A DNA stretch of 6,184 bases. Origin: Thiodiazotropha sp037382205 (GTDB lineage Bacteria > Pseudomonadota > Gammaproteobacteria > Chromatiales > Chromatiaceae). Each line of letters starts with the position of its first letter. Positions within the stretch are counted from its first letter, which is position 1. Of this stretch, positions 1 through 5,866 are shown piece by piece. Location of the stretch: positions 1 through 6,184 of the forward strand of contig JARRQD010000314.1 of the NCBI GenBank assembly GCA_037382205.1. Reading direction: 5' to 3'. The translations under genes and the position numbers were made by a program. The notes beneath the pieces were generated by a model, which was not told the origin of the DNA, made no database searches, and was given only the letters and a program-made list of their open reading frames with translations.

Positions 1-149
1 CCTGCGCCGCCATCCAAAGTATCATTACCGGCGCCGCCAGAGAGTTGATCGTTACCTTCCGCACCAATCAGGGTATCGTCTCCCGCCTGACCATCGATCT
101 CACTGCCGTTGATATCGGCATAGAGAAGATCATCACCAGTGCTGGGCTG
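1..149 (-). repeat. RTX nonapeptide block 6 (continues beyond window)
   Basis: Repeats IDGQAGDDT, LIGAEGNDQ and LSGGAGNDT run to the left edge in frame, so the protein continues with at least one more module. Confidence 0.92.
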
Positions 150-3100
150 TAACAGCTGATCAGAGAGGGTTTGAGCATCCCACACCGTGCCATCGAGAAA
201 GACGATCGCATCGATGGCGAAACGGCCCATTGCACCATCAAGGAAATTATCGGTAACGGTGATTCTATCCCCGGTTCGTGTCAGAGTCACAACGAGGTTG
301 AAACCCTCCTGGGTCAGCACCACATCGGAAGGCGTCACACCATCGGTAAAATGAATCTCATCATGATGTGCGCCTAATGTATCGTTTTCATTATCGATGA
401 CACACTGGCCATGACCAAAACCAAAGCGGTAGATATCATTACCTTCACCACCAGAGAGTTGATCACTGCCCGGACCACCGTTCAGAAGATCATCGCCATC
501 CCCACCATACAACTCATCGTCACCCGCATCCCCATATAACTCATCAGTACCATTGCTACCGTGCAAGAGATCATTGCCGTGACCACCAACCAGTACATCA
601 TTACCCTCACCGCCCCATAAGGTATCAACACCCTCGCCGCCGTCCAATCGGTCATCCCCTGCCTGGCCATAGAGATAATCGTCGCCCGCCTCACCAGACA
701 GCTGGTCATTTCCCGCACCACCGTTGGCGTAGTCGTCACCCGCTTGTAGCTCCGCGGTATTATTGCTGTTATCACCCAGATAGTGATCGGATTCTGAGGT
801 GGCATCAGTTGCTAAGGCGATAATCTCGTCACGTGATATCGTCGAACCATCCGCAAATTCGATCGTATAGAGATTATTACGGACATCACTGGCCTCCGGC
901 GTCATATAGCCAAGAAAATAGTTATTGATAAAGAGCGTTTCCCCCGTACCCAACACCTCGATCAGCAGAGACTGACCGGGTAACTCGGGGTAGTCTAAGT
1001 CTACATAGTGAATTCTGTTGTCAGGCTGAACTGGACGAAAGCGCAGATTCTCTCTGGTCAGCCCTTCACCAAGTCGTATGGTGTTGATATCACCACTGTC
1101 GTTGAACGCAGAATCGAAGATCTGATCATCGCCATCACCCTGGTTGTAAAGATAGAGATCGGATCCGCGACCACCGAACATCCTGTCATTGTCACTACCG
1201 CCAGACAAAACATCAGCACCGTCACCGCCAGTTAAAGTATCTCGCCCTGCATCACCATAGAGCTGATCATCACCATCGCCACCGTTTAGATTATCGTTAC
1301 CTCCTAGACCATGTAAGGTGTCACCACTTTGGCTTGCATATAAATTATCGTTATTCTCTGTCGCCGCATTCACCATGGCATTGATATCGTCATAGCTCCA
1401 GGTTGTGCCATCGTCAAAGACGATACTGTCAAGAGTTCCATACCCATTGCCATCCCCGGAAAAATAGTGGCCTAATATAACTCTCTCAAACTCCCCATCA
1501 ACCTGGTATTTAATCTCTAGGCCTGGAATAACGTTCCGACCGAACGCCGACATACTTTCTCCTCTACGTAGCATGACATCACTACTTGAGACCCCATGCA
1601 AAAATAACTGATCGAATCCTGAGCCTGCGATATAGTCTGAATCACCACCGATTCTATTGTCGTCATTATAGATCAGCACACTACCTTGTCCTGCTGTGTG
1701 GATATAAGTATCATCCCCCTGGTTTCCATAGCTGACCCCATGATGGCACTCTATCCGATCATTACCTACGCCACCATGCAGTTCATCATAGCCATATCCA
1801 CCATTACCGCTCAGATGATCATTACCGGCTCCTCCCCACAAATAGTCATAGCCCTCGCCACTGCTGAGTTGATCATTACCACCTTCACCGTAGATCCAGT
1901 CGTTTCCGCCACCACCAGTCAAGGTATCATCGCCAGCAGCGCCATAAATGTGGTCGTCTCCCCCATTCCCATCGATCTGATCTGCTGCGTCGGTACCGAT
2001 TAATTCATCATCGCCATTGCCGGTTTGCGCCGTCCACTCTAGAAACCAACTTCGATCCCAGCGGGTTCCATCTGAAAACTCAATCGCATCCAATACAAAA
2101 CGAGTCTGATCGTAATCGAAAAAGCCACCGATTGTAATGGAACCTTCTCCATCCCTAATTGACAGCACAAGACTACGTTCTACCCGACTCAGAGCCACAT
2201 CTTCAACAGCGATACCGCCCAACAGCTCCAGTACATCCTCACTTTCGGTATCAAGGCTCTGATTGTGGATCAGCAAATCACCATCGCCAAGGGTATACAG
2301 ATAACGATCATTGCCATTCCCACCGTTAAGGAGATCGCCATCACTGGCATGTAAAATATCATCCCCATCACCACCGTAAAGACGATCGGCGCCGTCACCG
2401 CCATCAAGGGTGTCATTACCTGAATCACCATACAAACGATCACTGCCATCACCGCCATCCAGGCTATCGTTACCCTCACTGCCGTTTAGCCAGTCGTTGC
2501 CATTTTCACCAAACAGCAAATCGTCGCCCCAGCCACCATCGATCTCATCGTCCCGCTCAGAGCCAGTGATCGGATCGTCCAGATCGGTACCCTCAAGAAT
2601 GGCTGGGTTGTTTCCAATCACACGCTCCCAAGAGATAGGATAGAAGCGTGGCACTAATCGAATTGCATCCTCAAACAGGTTTGTCGCCGTTACCCAGGGT
2701 ACATCGTACGCGGCCTGCGCTTCATACAACCTGAAGTTCCACCAGTAACCGGCATCCTCATAATCGCGCCACAGTGGTGGATTAAATTCCGCACCGATAT
2801 TGATCCCCAGGTTGGTATCACTGAAGTTTTCGATGGTGATGGTATTAGCCGCGTTACGGGTATCAGTTACCGTCAGCGTAGAGCCATTGTAGGTGTAGCG
2901 AACCGTGGAGTCGTAGTAGGGGTTATACTCTTCATACACATTGTCGGCGATCTCCTCAAGCGGGTGCAGCCCAAGAAACACATAGGTCTCTTCACCATTG
3001 TTAGTAGTGATGTTCATGCAGACACTGCCCAGGCCATCAGAATCGTTGATGATATCCCCGGCGCCTGCATAGTAGAGATCATCTCCGGCACCGCCTTCGA

Positions 3101-4382
3101 GGCGATCGGACACTTTATCATCTACCAGCACATAACGGTTTAATTCGTCATCGAAATAGCGATTGTCGCCGTAGAGGTTGTCGTTTTCGCTGCCGCCATA
3201 TAAATGATCCTGACCCACACCACCTACTAATAGATCGCGGTCGTTACCACCTCTAATAACATCTATACCTTCCCCACCATATAATGCATCGTCTCCATCA
3301 CCGCCAAGAAGAGAGTCGATACCTTCATTACCCTCAAGATAGTCATCTCCTGCAGCACCTGAGAGTGAGTCATTACCGTCACCACCATAGAGGTGATCGT
3401 TGTCAGCCCCTCCAGCATAGTTATTAGCCTGATCATCTCCGAAATAGTAGCGTTGTGAAATATGGTCACCGGCACACTGCGTCATGATAAGCTGATCAGT
3501 TTCTACATCCTGGAACTCGATAATCCGATTCGCATTAACCGATGCATCAGTCAAATAGAATCTGTTAAGCGTATTCAGAAACAGCGCCCGATCTTCCAGG
3601 TATTGCTGACTGAACTTATCCAGATCATAATCTTCACTCCTCGCGTCTGGCGCAACTTGCTCACCGGAATTTTGCAGTATGGCAAATGGCTGTAAATTGA
3701 CCATAGCGTACCGATAGGCACGTCCCAATATCGTGTTTTGTGTGGCGGTTGATTCGATCTCATCGGCTGTTAGTTGGCTTAAATCGATTAGCTGGTTATT
3801 GGCACTTGCATTGGCAGAGAAGGAATTAAGTAGGTTAGTAGCCGCTTGATACAATGCCTCCTGATCGGTGAATTCTCCAGGATCTGTACCAGTCATCGCC
3901 TTTTGCAGATTACGCGTGATCCACTCAAGATTTCTGATTTGCCCAAGAACTCCATCCGTACCCCCCAGGCTTGCAGCATCGAGCAGACGAGTCATCTTTT
4001 CATCGGTCATCCCAGCATCAACAGCAACCATCAAAGCCGCACTCAAACTGATCGCCTGTGGATCTTCAAGACCTAGAAATTGCGGCTCGAGATCACCAAA
4101 GGCATCCTTGAGCAGATCGAACAGGGCCTCGGCGGCTTGTATGTAACCGTAATCCGCCTCATTGCCAGCATTGATGAACAACTGGGCAACCGTAAGCAGT
4201 GTTTCTGCAATTGGCTCAATGTTATCGTTGAGAAAAACATCCGAGTCAAAACGTATCCGAGCCGCTTCGAGTTCCGGATTGAGCATTTTCGCCCAGGTCA
4301 TGTCAACCACCCCGGCCCCTCTGATCTGTGCGTAAGGAAATTCGTTACTGGTTTCCAGATAGCGGTCTATCAGACTGAACAT
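1..4382 (-). CDS. Giant RTX calcium-binding protein, main reading frame (3' end beyond window)
   Basis: A single frame is open from 4418 to the left edge, with the first ATG at 4382, giving about 1460 codons in view. The first 320 residues are helical and contain the stretch GRAYRYAMVNLQPFAI, a type of segment I associate with N-terminal parts of RTX proteins. From 3421 onward come roughly fifty GGxGxDxLx nonapeptides, the calcium-binding repeats that fold into parallel beta rolls outside the cell. RTX blocks alternate with four HCBP-related domains ending in motifs like IEFSDGTRWD. RTX proteins are usually exported by a type I ABC system through an uncleaved C-terminal signal, which would lie left of the window. 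No Shine-Dalgarno sequence precedes ATG 4382, and the ORF at 4345-4749 supplies a natural N-terminus in another frame, so this is probably one gene broken by a +1 shift. No catalytic domain is recognisable in the visible part; adhesin, toxin or matrix protein are all possible. Confidence 0.93.
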   Translation of the reverse strand, partial: MFSLIDRYLETSNEFPYAQIRGAGVVDMTWAKMLNPELEAARIRFDSDVFLNDNIEPIAETLLTVAQLFINAGNEADYGYIQAAEALFDLLKDAFGDLEPQFLGLEDPQAISLSAALMVAVDAGMTDEKMTRLLDAASLGGTDGVLGQIRNLEWITRNLQKAMTGTDPGEFTDQEALYQAATNLLNSFSANASANNQLIDLSQLTADEIESTATQNTILGRAYRYAMVNLQPFAILQNSGEQVAPDARSEDYDLDKFSQQYLEDRALFLNTLNRFYLTDASVNANRIIEFQDVETDQLIMTQCAGDHISQRYYFGDDQANNYAGGADNDHLYGGDGNDSLSGAAGDDYLEGNEGIDSLLGGDGDDALYGGEGIDVIRGGNDRDLLVGGVGQDHLYGGSENDNLYGDNRYFDDELNRYVLVDDKVSDRLEGGAGDDLYYAGAGDIINDSDGLGSVCMNITTNNGEETYVFLGLHPLEEIADNVYEEYNPYYDSTVRYTYNGSTLTVTDTRNAANTITIENFSDTNLGINIGAEFNPPLWRDYEDAGYWWNFRLYEAQAAYDVPWVTATNLFEDAIRLVPRFYPISWERVIGNNPAILEGTDLDDPITGSERDDEIDGGWGDDLLFGENGNDWLNGSEGNDSLDGGDGSDRLYGDSGNDTLDGGDGADRLYGGDGDDILHASDGDLLNGGNGNDRYLYTLGDGDLLIHNQSLDTESEDVLELLGGIAVEDVALSRVERSLVLSIRDGEGSITIGGFFDYDQTRFVLDAIEFSDGTRWDRSWFLEWTAQTGNGDDELIGTDAADQIDGNGGDDHIYGAAGDDTLTGGGGNDWIYGEGGNDQLSSGEGYDYLWGGAGNDHLSGNGGYGYDELHGGVGNDRIECHHGVSYGNQGDDTYIHTAGQGSVLIYNDDNRIGGDSDYIAGSGFDQLFLHGVSSSDVMLRRGESMSAFGRNVIPGLEIKYQVDGEFERVILGHYFSGDGNGYGTLDSIVFDDGTTWSYDDINAMVNAATENNDNLYASQSGDTLHGLGGNDNLNGGDGDDQLYGDAGRDTLTGGDGADVLSGGSDNDRMFGGRGSDLYLYNQGDGDDQIFDSAFNDSGDINTIRLGEGLTRENLRFRPVQPDNRIHYVDLDYPELPGQSLLIEVLGTGETLFINNYFLGYMTPEASDVRNNLYTIEFADGSTISRDEIIALATDATSESDHYLGDNSNNTAELQAGDDYANGGAGNDQLSGEAGDDYLYGQAGDDRLDGGEGVDTLWGGEGNDVLVGGHGNDLLHGSNGTDELYGDAGDDELYGGDGDDLLNGGPGSDQLSGGEGNDIYRFGFGHGQCVIDNENDTLGAHHDEIHFTDGVTPSDVVLTQEGFNLVVTLTRTGDRITVTDNFLDGAMGRFAIDAIVFLDGTVWDAQTLSDQLLQPSTGDDLLYADINGSEIDGQAGDDTLIGAEGNDQLSGGAGNDTLDGGA
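150..423 (-). other. HCBP-related domain, copy 4
   Basis: The clearest copy: IHFTDGVTPSDVVLTQEGFN, LVVTLTRTGDRITVTDNFL and IDAIVFLDGTVWDAQTL follow the PF06594 pattern closely. Confidence 0.78.
424..800 (-). repeat. RTX nonapeptide block 5
   Basis: About eleven well-kept repeats (LSGEAGDDY, LDGGEGVDT, LYGGDGDDL, LSGGEGNDI). It begins after a degenerate lead-in, SESDHYLGDNSNN. Confidence 0.93.
810..1129 (-). other. HCBP-related domain, copy 3
   Basis: Contains TIRLGEGLTRENLRFRPVQP, LLIEVLGTGETLFINNYFLG and YTIEFADGSTISRDEI, matching the PF06594-like pattern, with a longer loop (DNRIHYVDLDYPELPG). Confidence 0.72.
1130..1361 (-). repeat. RTX nonapeptide block 4
   Basis: About eight repeats, from LYASQSGDT through LNGGDGDDQ and LTGGDGADV to MFGGRGSDL. 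It is the shortest complete array and runs into LYLYNQGDGDDQI, the usual entry to the following domain. Confidence 0.91.
1383..1681 (-). other. HCBP-related domain, copy 2
   Basis: Carries GFDQLFLHGVSSSDVMLRRG and ends LDSIVFDDGTTWSYDDI. It is longer in the middle than copies 1 and 4, with an insert around MSAFGRNVIPGLEIKYQ. Confidence 0.7.
1682..2026 (-). repeat. RTX nonapeptide block 3
   Basis: About eleven repeats including LTGGGGNDW and LWGGAGNDH. The array degenerates around 1740-1800, with an irregular GNGGYGYDE and a Cys-His-His interruption (IECHHGVS) where a glycine turn is expected. Confidence 0.9.
2034..2280 (-). other. HCBP-related domain, copy 1
   Basis: Contains the family pattern: DVLELLGGIAVEDVALSR, then GSITIGGFFDY, then LDAIEFSDGTRWD. 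It matches the haemolysin-type calcium-binding-protein-related domain (Pfam PF06594), which commonly follows RTX blocks. The assignment is by eye. Confidence 0.75.
2281..2583 (-). repeat. RTX nonapeptide block 2
   Basis: About ten consecutive repeats from ITGSERDDE through LDGGDGSDR and LYGGDGDDI to LNGGNGNDR, the best-conserved array in the window. Confidence 0.93.
2584..3059 (-). other. Atypical spacer domain inside the RTX protein
   Basis: About 160 residues (565-722 of the joined protein) without nonapeptides. The first half contains YNGSTLTVTDTRNAANTITI followed by ENFSDTNLGI, a beta-rich pattern found between RTX blocks in other proteins. The second half is rich in aromatic residues (EDAGYWWNFRLYEAQAAYDV) and I do not recognise it. 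Confidence 0.6.
3060..3421 (-). repeat. RTX nonapeptide block 1
   Basis: About ten repeats such as LYGGDGNDS and LLGGDGDDA, at about residues 443-563 of the joined protein. The block is broken near 3130 by a non-repeat insert (RYFDDELNRYVLVDDKVSDR) before a last repeat, LEGGAGDDL. Confidence 0.92.
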
Positions 4383-4420
4383 GGACTGATAACACCAACG
4401 CCGTTCGGTAGCTGTTCTCT
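4345..4420 (-). other. Frameshift zone inside the RTX gene (+1)
   Basis: The upstream frame ends at TAA 4347-4345, and the downstream frame is closed by TAG at 4421-4419. Any join must therefore occur in these 76 bases and needs one skipped base (or two missing bases). The most natural reading drops one G around 4400 and gives ...SYRTAL-CYQSMFSLIDRYL. I see no known programmed-frameshift signal. Confidence 0.72.
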
Positions 4421-4749
4421 ATTTCTATCGAGTTAGGCAGAAGATAGCGCTGTTCCCCATTTTCAGTCAGCCCCCTGCGTTCACGCTCAATTAACTGAAG
4501 ATATTGAAATTGATGAAGCGCACCCACCGCCATAAAATGAGTCTGCCGTGCCCCTGGCACAACCCGGTCCCAATGTGTCTGCACGATGCGGGCGAAGATG
4601 GACTCGGGATCATTAATCTCTTCGATCACCACCAGGGCGTTCTGAGAATAGTTGTCACCGGCTTCTGCCAGCACCCGATAGGCCCCGGACACATCACCCG
4701 ATGCGTTCAGCGCCTGGGCCTGCTCTAAAACACTTTCAGTGATTTCCAA
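4345..4749 (-). CDS. N-terminal part of the RTX protein, separated by a frameshift
   Basis: This 134-codon frame begins with TTG at 4749. AAGGAG lies 12 nt upstream at 4762-4767, rather far; a rare ATT start at 4755 would be better spaced. The protein starts MEITESVLEQAQALNASGDV and continues as a helical, soluble domain containing GAYRVLAEAGDNYSQNA and LLPNSIEIENSYRTAL. The last residues (LSVHVQSDRPLSGNQ) look out of frame. The other frame carries the natural continuation, SMFSLIDRYLETSNEF, so the true junction is probably near 4382-4400. It has no signal peptide, as expected for type I secretion substrates. Its start overlaps the end of the upstream gene by 14 nt. Alternatively it could be a separate small protein, but its length and the seamless fit to the next frame favour a broken gene. 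Confidence 0.7.
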   Translation of the reverse strand: MEITESVLEQAQALNASGDVSGAYRVLAEAGDNYSQNALVVIEEINDPESIFARIVQTHWDRVVPGARQTHFMAVGALHQFQYLQLIERERRGLTENGEQRYLLPNSIEIENSYRTALVLSVHVQSDRPLSGNQ

Positions 4750-5314
4750 CGAAATCTTTATCTCCTTGTTTATTTAGTATTTGTCCATCAAGTATCTTTT
4801 CAATATTGGCTAGAATATCCTGCCATATCGGAAGATATTCCATGCTGAAATCTGTTTCTACATACACTTTGTCAGTGTAATCCCAAAGCATTTCACAACC
4901 AGGTGAAGGGACTTTCATCTCAGCAGAGCTACAACTCAGGTACACCTCAAGCTTGTCCCCGTCAGGTCGGTACAAATAGTCGTCATTGCCATATTTGTGA
5001 GAATAATAAACCTCTAAACCGTATTTCATCTCATCATACTTACCGACCCTGTTCGAATAGTTACGAAATCCACTCGTTTTAGCATGCTCGAAAATATCCG
5101 CGAGAGAATTTCTACCATCGTTACTCGGATGGATCTTAAACCAGATTCTCCGCCCATAACCCAATTGCTTCACAAAGAGATCCTGATTTTTCTCTTTGTC
5201 AAACCAGATTCTCCGCCCATAACCCAATTGCTTCACAAAGAGATCCTGATTTTTCTCTTTGTCATAGGCTTCAAAATCTGGCAACAACGCCCAGAATTGG
5301 GTGTGACTGATCAC
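4736..5314 (-). CDS. Unrecognised protein, probably the C-terminal 3/4 of an exported protein
   Basis: 192 codons from GTG 5314. I do not recognise a named family. It contains FWALLPDFEAYD near the start, then a duplicated 21-residue segment (residues 18-38 and 39-59). Next come NSLADIFEHAKTSGF, an aromatic and charged mid region, a cysteine pair in LSCSSAEMKVPSPGCEMLW that could form a disulfide, and a helical tail (YLPIWQDILANIEKIL). The cysteines fit a periplasmic location. The GTG start is doubtful: its only upstream purine run (GGGGGGAG) is 14 nt away, and the codon sits in the stem of a 9-bp hairpin. The frame is continuous with the signal-peptide ORF at 5339-5521 through a single TGA, so I infer one 261-residue gene with a nonsense codon. 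The last 14 nt overlap the RTX start. Confidence 0.75.
   Translation of the reverse strand: MISHTQFWALLPDFEAYDKEKNQDLFVKQLGYGRRIWFDKEKNQDLFVKQLGYGRRIWFKIHPSNDGRNSLADIFEHAKTSGFRNYSNRVGKYDEMKYGLEVYYSHKYGNDDYLYRPDGDKLEVYLSCSSAEMKVPSPGCEMLWDYTDKVYVETDFSMEYLPIWQDILANIEKILDGQILNKQGDKDFVGNH
4762..4767 (-). promoter_or_regulatory. Ribosome binding site of the RTX gene
   Basis: AAGGAG on the minus strand lies inside the last codons of the upstream gene, 12 nt before TTG 4749. Because the upstream stop (TGA 4738-4736) falls after this start, translation of the RTX gene is probably coupled to that of its neighbour. Confidence 0.5.
5138..5263 (-). repeat. Exact 63-bp tandem direct duplication
   Basis: Positions 5138-5200 and 5201-5263 are identical base for base. 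The unit is 21 codons, so the reading frame is kept and the protein gains a second copy of a segment beginning DKEKNQDLF and ending YGRRIWF. Perfect identity means the event is recent or is an assembly artefact. Confidence 0.97.
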
Positions 5315-5319
5315 ACCCA
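5298..5319 (-). other. Perfect 9-bp hairpin just after the in-frame TGA
   Basis: On the minus strand TGGGTGTGA and TCACACCCA flank a TCAG loop. It begins 19 nt after the TGA at 5341-5339 and its 5' arm includes the GTG 5314 start. It has no U-tract, so it is not an intrinsic terminator. It may hinder re-initiation at that GTG, or be chance. Confidence 0.5.
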
Positions 5320-5338
5320 GATGAGTCTGACTCCCCCC

Positions 5339-5521
5339 TCAGAAATAGCCCTTGTAGATTCTGAAATCTCGGTCCCCCATATGGAAGCTAACGAAATCCC
5401 CTTCTTTGAAATAGTGCTTGTTTTTGATACGCCCGGTATCGCTCCAGCCTAGCGTGCATCTAAAAAGTGCAAGAACGAATAATAGTGATAACAACATCCT
5501 GAGATTAAATGATTTCATCAT
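5339..5521 (-). CDS. Signal-peptide N-terminal fragment of the same exported protein, ended by TGA
   Basis: 60 codons from ATG 5521 or the adjacent ATG 5518. GGAAG at 5531-5535 suits the first start and AAAGG at 5525-5529 the second. The N-terminus is a textbook Sec signal: a short basic end (MMKSFNLR), a hydrophobic core (MLLSLLFVLALF), then RCTLGWSD. Cys22 has Arg before it, a poor lipobox, so cleavage after TLG by signal peptidase I seems likelier than lipidation. The mature part, EGDFVSFHMGDRDFRIYKGYF, stops abruptly at TGA 5341-5339, and the same frame continues as GGSQTHLGVISHTQFW. A 35-residue mature protein is implausibly short, so this is probably the front of the gene at 4736-5314. 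Its start overlaps the preceding reading frame by 17 nt. Confidence 0.68.
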   Translation of the reverse strand: MMKSFNLRMLLSLLFVLALFRCTLGWSDTGRIKNKHYFKEGDFVSFHMGDRDFRIYKGYF

Positions 5522-5853
5522 GTACCTTTACTTCCATTAGGAATAGTTTCAAAGTGAGTTCCGGCATAGTTTGTGTAACACCGTTTAAGTGTACTAAGAT
5601 AGAAATATCCTTATGCACGAGCGCCTCATTAAATAATCCGGATTCGCGCTCAAACAAAGTATTGAAGACTGAATCATGTAGGTGTTCTTCACCATCAATC
5701 TTCTATGATGGGAGGTTGAGATGTTAGCAGCATTGACCGAAACGCACGATTGCGATCCATCAATACTTGATGCCCCTTTCTCATAAAAATCCGCCCTTCG
5801 CACTTGACGAGGCAGATACTGTCTTCAAGATGATGACCAAACACCACAAGCAA
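5505..5853 (-). pseudogene. Probable small gene broken by a +1 frameshift, function unknown
   Basis: No intact gene longer than 70 codons is convincing here. A 52-codon frame starts at TTG 5853 (AGG 8 nt upstream, 13 nt after the preceding stop), reads MLVVFGHHLEDSICLVKC and ends SQPPIIED at TGA 5697-5695. A second frame opens after TAG 5705-5703, reads KIDGEEHLHDSVFNTLFERE and ends in ELTLKLFLMEVKVHDEII at TAA 5507-5505. The two frames exchange within about ten bases and together would give about 117 residues. The product would overlap the next gene by 17 nt, mirroring the 14-nt overlap before the RTX gene. The second half looks amphipathic and protein-like but contains no motif I recognise. 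A competing frame (5594-5803) looks like a shadow. Chance open frames remain possible. Confidence 0.35.
5525..5535 (-). promoter_or_regulatory. Ribosome binding site of the exported-protein gene
   Basis: The purine-rich GGAAGTAAAGG sits 3-9 nt before ATG 5521 and 6-12 nt before ATG 5518. It lies inside the last codons of the preceding reading frame, consistent with coupled translation. Confidence 0.55.
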
Positions 5854-5866
5854 ACATTAAACCTAT

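Noticed and set aside
482..805. Minus-strand frame rich in Met, Val and Thr
   Set aside because: It is the shadow of RTX block 5. GGNDxL repeats read one base out give this low-complexity product. The same applies to 2270-2479 and 3263-3475.
1686..2003. Plus-strand frame of about 105 codons with hydrophobic Ile/Ala runs resembling a membrane protein
   Set aside because: It is antisense to RTX block 3; the Ile/Ala pattern comes from the complement of repeated GGxGND codons. Other plus-strand frames over the RTX gene have the same origin.
1..3421. Regularly spaced repeats that might suggest CRISPR or a DNA satellite
   Set aside because: The 27-bp periodicity is the codon-level signature of RTX nonapeptides. 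The copies are diverged and lie within one long reading frame.
5339..5341. TGA read as a sense codon under an alternative genetic code
   Set aside because: The same gene ends at another TGA at the RTX overlap, and RTX-rich proteobacteria use the standard code. A single nonsense mutation or sequencing error is simpler.
5084..5452. Plus-strand frame of 122 codons containing a duplicated segment
   Set aside because: It is antisense to the exported protein. The apparent repeat is only the complement of the 63-bp tandem duplication.
5758..5772. Small palindrome CATCAA-TAC-TTGATG as an operator or terminator
   Set aside because: A 6-bp stem with no U-tract and no promoter elements nearby is expected by chance.
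5594..5803. Minus-strand frame from GTG 5803, about 69 codons
   Set aside because: It has no ribosome binding site and a Ser/Cys/Arg-rich, non-protein-like composition. It ends without relation to the next gene, while the two-frame alternative fits the spacing better.
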